Origin: JAWLBR01 sp041687495
GTDB taxonomy: Bacteria; Bacillota; Limnochordia; DTU087; JAAYGB01
Length of the DNA stretch: 27,275 bases
NCBI GenBank assembly: GCA_041687495.1
Contig: JAWLBR010000038.1
Location: 1 to 27,275, forward strand
Direction: 5' to 3'
This document shows positions 7,454 through 14,714 of the stretch, piece by piece. Each line of letters opens with the position of its first letter. Within the stretch, counting starts at the first letter, position 1. The translations under genes and the position numbers were made by a program. A model generated the notes under the pieces. The model was not told the DNA's origin and ran no database searches. It worked only from the letters and a program-made list of their open reading frames with translations.

Positions 7454-8326
7454 GTGAAAGTGTTCCTGATATACAATGGGCGGGGCTTTGGCAGACAAGA
7501 TATTTTGTTGAAAGATGGGAAGGCACCTGTAGTACCTCTGCGCCAGTATGCAGAAATGGCTGGTGCCCGAGTGCTGCAGGATGAAGAGTCAGGTCAAGCC
7601 ATGGTTTCCTACTGTGGCAGTGATTTGCTTGTTGCGAACCACGGGGCTGTACCTGGGGCGTCTTCGGAACATGTCTGGGCTGATCTGGATCAACTGGCCG
7701 AATTCCTCCGAGTCCGCTGGACCCTGGCCGAGGACAATCAGGTGCTGGTAATGGGGAGGACCGAGCCATCTCTAACTGGTCAACGCCTCGTGCTCGATCC
7801 CGGTCATGGTGGAGATGATGTCGGGGCAACTGGCGTCGGTCTTCGGGAGAAAGACATCAACTTGGTAGTGAGCCGAGTTCTAGCTGGGATGCTACGGTTG
7901 TCCGGAGCGGAGGTAGTTGTCACAAGAAGAGATGACAGTGCTGTTTCGCTGGCCGATAGGTTGACTCTAGCCCAGACGTTTGCCCCAGATGCCTTTGTCA
8001 GCCTGCATCACAACAGCCATTGGTTTCAGGGAACTAACGGGACAGAAATTTACTACTACGAAAACTGGGCGGGCAGTCGCCTAGCCGCGTATATTTTGAA
8101 CCAATTGGTGGAAGAGTTGGGTACAAGGAACCGTGGAACGAAGGAAGCTGGCTTTTATGTCCTTCGCCAGTTGGAGGCTCCATCAGTTCTGGTGGAAACG
8201 GCATTTCTGAGCAATCCTACTAATGGCGGGGAGCTGGAAAGTCCAGTGACTCAGTACAGGACTGCGGCTGCCATCTTCCGGGGCATCCGCCAGTTTTTTG
8301 AAGAAAAACAACAGACACTATCTTGA
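7454..8326 (+). CDS. N-acetylmuramoyl-L-alanine amidase (Amidase_3) without signal peptide
   Basis: About 290 residues. Residues about 1-100 (ILLKDGKAPVVPLRQYAEMA) resemble the copper-amine-oxidase-N type stalk domain often fused to wall enzymes. Residues about 111-285 are a zinc amidase of the Amidase_3/CwlC-LytC type, which cuts the bond between N-acetylmuramic acid and the peptide stem. Zinc ligands and catalytic residues are visible: H118 in DPGHGG, E132 in REKDINL, H185 in SLHHNS and E249 in VETAFLSNP. GTG 7454 is preceded by AGGAG (7441-7445) lying inside the last codons of yabG, so coupling is likely. No signal peptide or membrane anchor is present, unlike secreted vegetative amidases; release by mother-cell lysis, as for CwlC, would fit a sporulation role. 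The fusion and the pairing with yabG are unusual. Confidence 0.9.
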   Translation: MKVFLIYNGRGFGRQDILLKDGKAPVVPLRQYAEMAGARVLQDEESGQAMVSYCGSDLLVANHGAVPGASSEHVWADLDQLAEFLRVRWTLAEDNQVLVMGRTEPSLTGQRLVLDPGHGGDDVGATGVGLREKDINLVVSRVLAGMLRLSGAEVVVTRRDDSAVSLADRLTLAQTFAPDAFVSLHHNSHWFQGTNGTEIYYYENWAGSRLAAYILNQLVEELGTRNRGTKEAGFYVLRQLEAPSVLVETAFLSNPTNGGELESPVTQYRTAAAIFRGIRQFFEEKQQTLS

Positions 8327-8352
8327 CACTGCCCGGAGCCCTCTGATATACT
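8323..8352 (+). promoter_or_regulatory. upstream veg promoter (P1), sigma-A type
   Basis: TTGACA (8323-8328), 18-base spacer, TATACT (8347-8352), with TG one base before the -10 (extended -10). The -35 box overlaps the stop region of the amidase gene. Confidence 0.75.
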
Positions 8353-8362
8353 AATAATTTAT

Positions 8363-8391
8363 TTGACGAAGCCCCAAGGTTGTGCTATAAT
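8363..8391 (+). promoter_or_regulatory. downstream veg promoter (P2), sigma-A type
   Basis: TTGACG (8363-8368), exact 17-base spacer, perfect TATAAT (8386-8391) and TGC directly before it (extended -10). Predicted transcription start is about 8398, giving a 28-base leader. This is the best-looking promoter in the window. Confidence 0.88.
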
Positions 8392-8425
8392 AACAATTGA
8401 ATTCAGTACCAGAGAAGGTGATATT

Positions 8426-8695
8426 TTGGCAGCACCGAATGTAAATGCGTTGGACGAGATTAAGCGCAGCCTGGAAGCTAACGTCGGTAAGAAGATTCAC
8501 CTTCGGGCCAACCGTGGTCGACGGAAGGTAGTAGAGGCAGATGGGGTGCTGGAGAACACCTATCCCAAAGTATTTGTGGTTAAGCTGGATAAGGATAATG
8601 CTGTGAAGCGGATGTCCTATACCTATGCTGATGTGTTGACGGAAACAGTGGAACTTAGCTTCGATGAAGAAGCGATAGGTGCTGTGGGCTCTTAG
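8426..8695 (+). CDS. veg: Veg protein (DUF1021)
   Basis: 89 residues from TTG 8426, preceded by AAGGTGAT (8414-8421); Bacillus Veg has 86. Family features are clear: LDEIKRSLEANVGKKIHLRA, GRRKVVEADGVLENTYPKVFVV and the strongly conserved YADVLTETVEL near the end. It is a small basic beta-barrel-like cytoplasmic protein, highly expressed in vegetative cells; in Bacillus it has been linked to biofilm gene control and spore outgrowth, but its molecular action is unclear. Expression here is driven by the two strong tandem promoters and ended by a strong terminator, so veg forms its own single-gene transcription unit. Confidence 0.95.
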   Translation: MAAPNVNALDEIKRSLEANVGKKIHLRANRGRRKVVEADGVLENTYPKVFVVKLDKDNAVKRMSYTYADVLTETVELSFDEEAIGAVGS

Positions 8696-8702
8696 AGCCT
8701 TC

Positions 8703-8747
8703 CGGCACCTAGCGTGCCGCCTTGCTCCCTTTGGGGGCGTTTTTTTT
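8703..8747 (+). terminator. rho-independent terminator of veg
   Basis: Two stacked hairpins: CGGCAC/GTGCCG (8703-8708 with 8714-8719) and then GCTCCC/GGGGGC (8724-8729 with 8733-8738, one T-G pair, TTT loop) followed by a run of eight T (8740-8747). Confidence 0.88.
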
Positions 8748-8834
8748 GCCCTTTTTTAGGTACTGGACTAATCACCCCTGTCTCTTGCATAAACATCACC
8801 TTGTGGGGATCAACGCATTGAACATGGCCTGTGG

Positions 8835-10208
8835 GTGGTGAAAAGACCGGTGGTAGACGACAGCAAGCACAGCCAAAGAGAAGCAGGCCGACACAGAAGA
8901 AACCGCCGCTCTCGATGGAGGTTGCGACGAGCTTTGCGGATAGGAGACAAGGGCTCTGCAGTGAGAGATCTGCAAGAGTCTCTGGTACGGCTGGGATTGT
9001 ATCCTGGACGCCCAGATGGGGTGTTTGGGTACCTCACCCAAGATGCCGTGGAGAAGCTGCAGGGGGAGTTTGGTCTGCGCGTAGACGGAGTTGCTGGTCC
9101 TATGGTTAATCGGGTGCTGCATCATCCGGGGCCGAGACTGCTGCGGCACTGCGCAACTGTGGATGAGTCGGACTCGCAGGAAACAATCGCGGCCAAGCTG
9201 GAGGTTCCGAAAAAAATCGTGGCTGCGGTCTGGCCTAAAGCCGGCGTAGTTCCCGGAACTAACTTTTGCCTTCACAAAAACCTGGTGATTGGCTCGCTTC
9301 CCCAGGGACATACCCCGCGCCACTCCAGCGGCTTTCCCGCGGAGAGCAGGGAATTAACGGCTTTGGCCTATTCCTGGTGGCCAATGGCTCCAGGCCGCAA
9401 GTTGCCGGAGTCCAGACCTGAAGGGGCTGCAGATATGGCCCAGTCGTGTCACGCTTTGTTTTTGCCGGTGGTAGGAATACCGAGTATCGGGCAGTCAGGT
9501 GCTGTTAGTGAGGAGGTGCTGGCTAGTCTCGGTGACAAACGGTATCTTCGACTACTTAAAGATGCTCTGGCAGCAGAGTGCAAGCAGGAAACCACCATGG
9601 GTGTGCTCTTGCGGCTGGGTTCGCTGCCAGGTGCCGCTATTCCGGCGGTGACGCGCTTACTACGGGATGCAGCCGCCTGCGCGCAAAGCTGTGGAAAGCT
9701 GCTGGTGGTGGCAGCACCCCGTTGGGATACTCCGGGGAAAGGAGCCTGGGGGCTATCGTGGAGGCGTCTGGGTGAGATCGCCCACTATGTATTGCTGGAA
9801 CCATCTGACCCCACCGAACCCAAAAGCTTGCTCCCCCTCGAGCAGTTGGAGCACAACTTGCAGCAGTGGACTAAGGTTCTGCCACCATGGCAGCTGCTGC
9901 ATGCCATACCTGTTGGTGGATTGCTGGGAAAAGGTGAGCGGGTCAGCTACGATACGGTCAGAACACTGGCCTATCGGCAAAAGGCTTCGGTACAGTGGGA
10001 CCCCACTGAGTATAGTCCTAGGTTTTCCTACCGGGAGGAGGGGGAGTTGTTTGAGGCTTGGTTTGAGAACTCGGAAAGTGTGCGGCGCAAGCTAGACGTA
10101 ATCCAGGCTCGGAAGCTGGCGGGAATCTGTTTGAGCCCGTTGGGATATGAAGACAGCCGTATGTGGGATGTGATTAAGCAACGAGTCGCGATTCATCACT
10201 TCAGGTAA
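8835..10208 (+). CDS. peptidoglycan-binding protein with degenerate GH18-like domain
   Basis: 457 residues. A very basic N-terminus (RRNRRSRWRLRR, about 21-32) leads into a PG_binding_1 domain (about 33-95: GDKGSAVRDLQESLVRLGLY ... DGVFGYLTQDAVEKLQ). A LysM-like remnant follows at about 106-146. Residues about 165-450 look like the SleL/YaaH branch of glycoside hydrolase 18: LGEIAHYVLLEPSDP, IPVGGLLGKGERVSYD, SVQWDPTEYSPRFSYREEGE, FEAWFENSESVRRKLD and AGICLSPLGYED match the family's C-terminal motifs. Where active enzymes carry the acidic DGxxxDxE motif, this protein reads MGVLLRLGSL (about 255-264), with no acidic residue, so it is probably not a hydrolase. No signal peptide. The start GTG 8835 has a weak ribosome site. 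It is likely a spore cortex or coat binding protein; that role is inferred from the domains and neighbours. Confidence 0.72.
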   Translation: MVKRPVVDDSKHSQREAGRHRRNRRSRWRLRRALRIGDKGSAVRDLQESLVRLGLYPGRPDGVFGYLTQDAVEKLQGEFGLRVDGVAGPMVNRVLHHPGPRLLRHCATVDESDSQETIAAKLEVPKKIVAAVWPKAGVVPGTNFCLHKNLVIGSLPQGHTPRHSSGFPAESRELTALAYSWWPMAPGRKLPESRPEGAADMAQSCHALFLPVVGIPSIGQSGAVSEEVLASLGDKRYLRLLKDALAAECKQETTMGVLLRLGSLPGAAIPAVTRLLRDAAACAQSCGKLLVVAAPRWDTPGKGAWGLSWRRLGEIAHYVLLEPSDPTEPKSLLPLEQLEHNLQQWTKVLPPWQLLHAIPVGGLLGKGERVSYDTVRTLAYRQKASVQWDPTEYSPRFSYREEGELFEAWFENSESVRRKLDVIQARKLAGICLSPLGYEDSRMWDVIKQRVAIHHFR

Positions 10209-10230
10209 CTCCCGGTGCAATGGAGTACTG

Positions 10231-10246
10231 GAAAAACCGGTTTTTC
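10231..10246. repeat. perfect 16-bp palindrome, possible operator
   Basis: GAAAAACCGGTTTTTC is a perfect DNA palindrome, 22 bases after the GH18-like gene and about 140 bases before the SipL-like gene. As RNA it would be a weak A-U stem, followed by ATTGATTTTAT. A binding site or a weak terminator are both possible. The rest of 10209-10383 shows no promoter I trust. Confidence 0.4.
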
Positions 10247-10383
10247 ATTGATTTTATAGACAAGAATTGCCCGGGACAGACATATACATTGGTGTAAGTA
10301 CCCAAAGATCGCGCGCCGCAGCACAAAAAAAGATGATCATGCTCAGCCGGTGCGCAGTGCACAGGGGAAAAGGGGGGAATTGG

Positions 10384-12009
10384 ATGTCGATTAAACTGAC
10401 TGAGGAACTGCTCCAGCTTCAGGCCCATGTCGGGCAGAACACGGGGCAGGTGATCGCGCAGGGCACCCTGGTATTGCCATCACACAAACCAACCCTTGCC
10501 CAGGTAGTTAAGGTTATTGGAGAGCCTAAAGTCGAAGCCATCCAAGTTGAGGAAGACCGCGTGGTGGCCGAGGGACTTCTAAAAGTAACGCTGCTGTACA
10601 TGAGTACTCCCGAAGAGGATGGATTGTCTCAGTACGATGCAGTTACCTGGGAGAGAACCCTTCCTTTCTCTTATCTGTTTGACATTCCGGGAGCGATGCC
10701 GGGAATGACAGCAGAGGTAGAGTTTGAGTTGGGGGATTCATCCTTGGAGGTCAGCAGTGATGGCCGCTCCGCACAGGCAGAGTGGGTAGTTGATGGATTT
10801 GCCAAGGTTTCGGCCAGTCAGAGTGCTTGGGTGGTCACTAGTGCGTTGTCGACGACTTCCCGTACGCTGGATGTCGACGCTGAGACCATGAAGATCGAAG
10901 AAGTGCTGGGCTCTGATGTTGGTCAGTTTGAAGTTGGGGGGACCATTGCTCTAAGCAGCAGCGGCCCGGCCATCGAACAGGTCCTGTACGTTAGTGCCGA
11001 GCCTCAGATTGCATCAGCCCGTTGTCAGGCGGACAGTGTTTCTGTCTCCGGGTTTGTTTCCTGCCAGATCCTGTATCGGCCTGAAGGTATGCAGACCATT
11101 GCTGCCTTGCAGTGGTCTGACGCCATTGACTTTGAACAGCTCATTGAGTTGGACGGAGCTGTTTCCGGAGCCAACGCCATCGTAGACCTGGAACTGATCG
11201 AGTTCAGCGCTCGACCTGTGGTGGGTGGAACGGGTTTGGAGGTCCACGGGACAGTTCGTGCCAAAGCCAAAGCTGTGCAAGTACGCTCTCTGTCACTGGT
11301 CGAGTCCATCACTGGCGACAAGAGTGGTCCAGAGATCGCCTGCCGCAGGGAAGAGGTTAGGCTGGAGCAGCGAATTGGACAGTCCAGCAAGCACCTAAAC
11401 TCGAAATTTACCGTCGAAGTTCCTGAGGCAAAGCCTCCGGTAGATCGCATTGTGACTTTCCAGGGCTCAGCCAAAGCCCAAGACGTCAAGATCCAGGCAA
11501 ACCGGGTAGTAGTCTCGGGCTTGATTGATGTCGAGATGCTGTATGAAGGGCATGTTGACCTGGATGATCCACCGGTATATGCCGCCCGTTGGGGTAACGC
11601 AACTACCTTTGAGGCGGTCCTAGACATTCCTGGGGCCGAGTCGGGTATGGATGTTCAGGTTGAGGCTGAAGTGGTGGAAATCGCCCCGGATTTAATCAAC
11701 CGTGAGACTTGTGAAGTTGACGTCGGTCTACGGGTCGATGTCAAAGTGAGTGAAACCGTGGACCGGGAAATCGTAGCGGAGGCGGTCGAGGTAAAGACTG
11801 CAACCGGACGACCACCAACTTATGTGTGCGTACGCGTTCAGCCTGATGACACCCTGTGGAAGATTGCCGCTCGCTATGGCAGTTCGGTGGAAATGCTGGC
11901 TAACTACAATCCCGACATAGCTGATTTGGAGGACCGAGACCTACTGCCTTTAGGTTTGCGACTGTTCATTCCGAGACAGTCCAAACCATCGCTGCAAGAA
12001 GCACAGTAG
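10384..12009 (+). CDS. SPOCS-domain / LysM spore protein (SipL-like)
   Basis: About 541 residues from ATG 10384, which has AGGGGGG 6 bases upstream (the frame is open from 10267). It contains three tandem SPOCS (DUF3794) repeats at about 1-150, 170-315 and 325-475, each marked by a short 'F..L/V..IPGA..GM/GA' turn (FSYLFDIPGAMPGM, FEQLIELDGAVSGA, FEAVLDIPGAESGM), then a LysM domain at about 490-540 (VRVQPDDTLWKIAARYGSSV ... NPDI ... LPLGLRLFIPR). This is the layout of Clostridioides SipL, which binds the ATPase SpoIVA through its LysM domain and holds the coat basement layer on the forespore surface in the mother cell. The protein is acidic, with no signal peptide, as expected for a mother-cell protein. 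SpoIVA itself is not in the window. Confidence 0.85.
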   Translation: MSIKLTEELLQLQAHVGQNTGQVIAQGTLVLPSHKPTLAQVVKVIGEPKVEAIQVEEDRVVAEGLLKVTLLYMSTPEEDGLSQYDAVTWERTLPFSYLFDIPGAMPGMTAEVEFELGDSSLEVSSDGRSAQAEWVVDGFAKVSASQSAWVVTSALSTTSRTLDVDAETMKIEEVLGSDVGQFEVGGTIALSSSGPAIEQVLYVSAEPQIASARCQADSVSVSGFVSCQILYRPEGMQTIAALQWSDAIDFEQLIELDGAVSGANAIVDLELIEFSARPVVGGTGLEVHGTVRAKAKAVQVRSLSLVESITGDKSGPEIACRREEVRLEQRIGQSSKHLNSKFTVEVPEAKPPVDRIVTFQGSAKAQDVKIQANRVVVSGLIDVEMLYEGHVDLDDPPVYAARWGNATTFEAVLDIPGAESGMDVQVEAEVVEIAPDLINRETCEVDVGLRVDVKVSETVDREIVAEAVEVKTATGRPPTYVCVRVQPDDTLWKIAARYGSSVEMLANYNPDIADLEDRDLLPLGLRLFIPRQSKPSLQEAQ

Positions 12010-12016
12010 CTGCTGT

Positions 12017-12048
12017 GGGCCGCCAGCTTTGTATGCGGCCCCTTTTTT
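12017..12048 (+). terminator. rho-independent terminator of the SipL-like gene
   Basis: GGGCCGC (12017-12023) pairs with GCGGCCC (12035-12041), an 11-base loop, then C and six T (12043-12048). Confidence 0.9.
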
Positions 12049-12092
12049 GTCAACAAAGGGTGGACAAACAGGCAATATATTCCTAAAGCAGC

Positions 12093-12121
12093 ATATATGT
12101 AAGGTCCCCGAGCCATAATAT
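12093..12121 (+). promoter_or_regulatory. candidate sigma-E type promoter for the Myb-like gene
   Basis: GCATATA (12091-12097) upstream and CATAATAT (12114-12121) fit the sigma-E pattern ATA, 16-18 bases, CATANNNT: both ATA triplets (12093, 12095) fall at 18 or 16 bases. The predicted start leaves about 85 bases of leader before ATG 12215. No comparable sigma-A promoter is seen in this 166-base gap. Confidence 0.4.
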
Positions 12122-12214
12122 TACTACCTTTGGGATGATCAGGCCATATTGCTGAACCCATTAAGATCTACCAAAGTAGTTTGCGTCAAGCGAGTTTTGG
12201 GAGGGGTAGTAGGC

Positions 12215-13303
12215 ATGAATGTATCACACAAGGACAGCTCGCAGATGGAGCTCAGAGACAACGCCAATCGCATGTATACAGCCGAGGAAGACCAGGAAAT
12301 TTTGGAGCACTGGTGGGACAAGAAGGCTAGGCCAGACCTTTGCCACCGACTTGGGCGCACGAAAGCAGCCGTTGCTCAGCGGTTTTACGCGATTATCCGA
12401 GATAGAGGTATTGACCCCAAACAGTACAGACAAGAGATGCGGGAAAAAGCTAAGAACACAGCCCCGCCCCGCAATAACGCTGTGACCGTGGCTCCAGAGT
12501 GGACCACCCAGACCGAAATGAGGCTGTGGAGATTGGTCAAGACCGGGTTGAGCCTGGAAGAAATCAGCGGGGAGTTAGGGCGGTCCGTCTCAGAGTGCAT
12601 GGATAAGCTAAATGAGCTCAGAGAAAAGAACCAGGATCCAGGCGACCCGGGTGCAAGACAGCTCGGGGAGAAGTTTTTTTCCGATCCTGAGGCAGCGGAT
12701 CCGGCGTCGGTGTTTGCACTCCCCGAGCTAAAAGAGGCGCCTCTCACTGTAAACAGCAGTGAGCAGACCCCGCAGACCCTACAGGCGCAGCCGAATCAGG
12801 AGCCGTTGGGGGATACCGACGAGCTGGAGACGTCAAATGGCGAAGACGACCAGGCCCCAGCCGAAGATGTGGATTCTGATGACGATATCCTCGAAGCTCT
12901 AAAGAACTTCCCGAAACAAATTCGGGAGATGGATGGTCGCATGAATCAGCTGGAAAATGAGTGCCATATGCTCCGAGAGAATTTGGAGTTTGTCTTGGAG
13001 GAACTGAGCGCGGGGATTAGCAGAACCGGAGGCCTTTTGGCAGGCCACAAGGAAGAGTTTACCACCTACCAGCGGCTGAAACAGGAAAACAGCGAGCTGC
13101 GCCGACAGATGGAGCAAATGCAGGAGCGAGTGGAAGAAGAAAAAAGGGAGCTGCGCAAGACGTACCAGGAGGTCGACTTTTGGCTGGGGGAGTTTTTGAA
13201 GATGCGGAAAATCGAGAAGGTAGCCAGCCTCAGCGATCTTATCCCTAAACTGAAGTACTCCTATGATCGATTTGGTGTCTTGTTGAATGTAGCCAGAGAT
13301 TAG
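12215..13303 (+). CDS. Myb/SANT-like DNA-binding protein with coiled coil (RsfA-like)
   Basis: About 362 residues from ATG 12215, chosen because GGGAGGGG ends 8 bases upstream. Two Trp-containing helical DNA-binding-like units are visible: residues about 20-65 (YTAEEDQEILEHWWDKKARP ... LGRTKAAVAQRFYAIIRD) and about 93-130 (WTTQTEMRLWRLVKTGLSLE ... LGRSVSECMDKLNEL). A long acidic, Pro/Gln-rich linker (about 150-225) follows, then a coiled coil (about 235-325, rich in Glu, Gln, Leu and Arg heptads) and a short helical end. The first unit resembles the RsfA/YlbO prespore regulator family, but the coiled coil and length set it apart. Position among spore-envelope genes and a possible sigma-E promoter suggest a sporulation transcription factor or chromosome-binding protein. 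I do not recognise an exact family. Confidence 0.6.
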   Translation: MNVSHKDSSQMELRDNANRMYTAEEDQEILEHWWDKKARPDLCHRLGRTKAAVAQRFYAIIRDRGIDPKQYRQEMREKAKNTAPPRNNAVTVAPEWTTQTEMRLWRLVKTGLSLEEISGELGRSVSECMDKLNELREKNQDPGDPGARQLGEKFFSDPEAADPASVFALPELKEAPLTVNSSEQTPQTLQAQPNQEPLGDTDELETSNGEDDQAPAEDVDSDDDILEALKNFPKQIREMDGRMNQLENECHMLRENLEFVLEELSAGISRTGGLLAGHKEEFTTYQRLKQENSELRRQMEQMQERVEEEKRELRKTYQEVDFWLGEFLKMRKIEKVASLSDLIPKLKYSYDRFGVLLNVARD

Positions 13304-13313
13304 GGAAATTCCT

Positions 13314-13346
13314 GAAAGCGCCGGCTGAAGCCGGCTTTCTTCGTTT
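13314..13346 (+). terminator. rho-independent terminator of the Myb-like gene
   Basis: GCCGGC (13320-13325), TGAA tetraloop, GCCGGC (13330-13335), extended below by GAAA/TTTC with one bulged C, then the T-rich TTTCTTCGTTT. Confidence 0.85.
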
Positions 13347-13369
13347 GGCGGCAGGTTGGGAAAAACCCT

Positions 13370-13495
13370 ATGCCGAAAACAAAGAAAGTGCGCCGCGCCA
13401 CTGGCTGCATACTGGTTGTGACACAAAAACAGAGAGGAGTGCTTATCGCCCCTAGATTGGGCGGAACTGGTGAGTATATCAAAGGGGCGATCTAA
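13370..13495 (+). CDS. possible small basic protein (41 aa) upstream of dacF
   Basis: A short open frame from ATG 13370 to TAA 13493-13495, within the 155 bases between the terminator and the carboxypeptidase gene. The product begins MPKTKKVRR and continues with a beta-like stretch CILVVTQKQRGVLIAPRLGG. A weak AGGTTGGG lies 9 bases upstream. Its stop falls 5 bases before the dacF start and inside the otherwise overlong gap between GGGG (13484-13487) and ATG 13501, so it might couple translation to dacF. It matches nothing I know and could be chance. Confidence 0.35.
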   Translation: MPKTKKVRRATGCILVVTQKQRGVLIAPRLGGTGEYIKGAI

Positions 13496-13500
13496 ATTCT

Positions 13501-14679
13501 ATGAACACTATTCGCTATGCTGTATGTTTTTTGTTGATGCTGCTGTTACTAACTTCTGCTGGGTTTGCGCAAACTACTGTGGGCTTTGATGTAGACGCTG
13601 CTTCCGCACTACTGCTGGTTCCGCAGACAGGTCAGGTTCTTTTTGAGAAAAATGTGGACAAGCAGCTGCCGCCGGCTAGTATCGCCAAGATTATGACCCT
13701 GCTTTTAACCATGGAAGCAATTGACTCGGGCCGGGTTAGCCTGCAGGACGATGTGCGGGTGAGCCAATTAGCTGCTGGCATGGGTGGCTCCCAGGTTTGG
13801 CTTGAGCCCGGGGAGGTTTTTAAGCTGGAACAGTTGATGCGGGCGATTGCTGTTCCTTCTGCCAATGATGCTGCAGTTGCGGTGGCTGAGCATGTTTCTG
13901 GAAGCGTTGAAGCGTTTGTGGACGCCATGAACAGTAGGGCGCGCTCTCTAGGAATGGAGAACACCGTTTTCACCAACGCCACCGGCCTCCCAGCTGAGGC
14001 CGGACAGAAAGAGACACTAAGCACTGCAAGAGATATTGCCACTATGGCGGTAGAGCTGCTGAAGCATCCCAAGGTTCTGGACTGGACTTCTATCCGATAC
14101 GCGGTCTTTCGGGAGAATCCTAGAACAGGTTTGTGGAATACTAACAAATTGATTGGGTCGTATGAAGGTGCCGACGGACTCAAGACAGGCTATACCCAGG
14201 AAGCTGGGTATTGTCTGGTAGCAACCGCTGAAAGAAACGGGTTAAGGCTGTTATCGGTAGTTTTGCAGACCGATTCGGAGTTAGAGCGCCAGCTGCAATC
14301 TGAGCGGCTGTTGGACTACGGCTTTAGAGCCTTCTCCCCCATGACTTTGGTTAAAAAGGGTGAATCGGTGGGGGTAGTTACGGTCAAGAGCGGTGTCCCC
14401 GAAGAAGTACAATTGGTGGCGGCCGCCGATGTAGAGGTCCTTGTACCTAACGGTCGCCGTGGAGACGTTGTCACAGAGTTGGTTCCAGGCGTCAATCAGC
14501 AAGCCCCAGTGGCCAAAGGTGCTCAGTTGGGCGAGCTCAAAGCTACCTTGGATGGCAAGGTGTTGGGTACTGTCCCTGCAGTAGCTGCCGAAGACGTTAA
14601 GCAGGCTGGATGGTTCACTCGAATTTGGCGGTGGATCAGGGACTTGGTTCGCAACCTGATTTCCTTTGGTCGAAGCTAG
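13501..14679 (+). CDS. dacF: D-alanyl-D-alanine carboxypeptidase (DacF type, PBP5 family)
   Basis: 392 residues. The signal peptide is clear (MNTIRYAVCFLLMLLLLTSA then GFAQ). The serine peptidase domain (S11) has all three motifs: S60-x-x-K63 in PPASIAKIMT, S120-A-N122 in VPSAND, and K228-T-G in GLKTGYT. A C-terminal PBP5_C beta domain (about 290-365) is followed by a Trp/Arg-rich amphipathic helix (WFTRIWRWIRDLVRNLISFG) that would attach it to the outer face of the membrane. It removes the terminal D-alanine of stem peptides and so limits cross-linking; DacF acts on forespore cortex in Bacillus, though a vegetative DacA role cannot be excluded. It is followed by the cyanophycin genes with only 35 bases between, so it heads that operon. 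Confidence 0.93.
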   Translation: MNTIRYAVCFLLMLLLLTSAGFAQTTVGFDVDAASALLLVPQTGQVLFEKNVDKQLPPASIAKIMTLLLTMEAIDSGRVSLQDDVRVSQLAAGMGGSQVWLEPGEVFKLEQLMRAIAVPSANDAAVAVAEHVSGSVEAFVDAMNSRARSLGMENTVFTNATGLPAEAGQKETLSTARDIATMAVELLKHPKVLDWTSIRYAVFRENPRTGLWNTNKLIGSYEGADGLKTGYTQEAGYCLVATAERNGLRLLSVVLQTDSELERQLQSERLLDYGFRAFSPMTLVKKGESVGVVTVKSGVPEEVQLVAAADVEVLVPNGRRGDVVTELVPGVNQQAPVAKGAQLGELKATLDGKVLGTVPAVAAEDVKQAGWFTRIWRWIRDLVRNLISFGRS

Positions 14680-14714
14680 GGGTTATTCGAGCTTTCTGGA
14701 GTGTGAGTGATAGG

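Noticed and set aside
9667..10095. 142-codon frame on the plus strand inside the GH18-like gene
   Set aside because: Out-of-frame shadow, rich in Trp, Cys, Ser and Pro; the other frame carries clear domains.
10255..10290. TATAGA and TATACATT as promoter -10 elements for the SipL-like gene
   Set aside because: No -35 at an acceptable distance for sigma-A or sigma-E was found; promoter left uncalled.
11025..11627. 200-codon open frame on the minus strand
   Set aside because: Entirely antisense to the SPOCS-domain gene, with low-complexity Ser/Thr/Arg composition typical of a shadow frame.
13408..13414. CATACTG as a sigma-G/F -10 before dacF
   Set aside because: One mismatch and no matching -35 at 17-18 bases upstream; likely chance within the short open frame.
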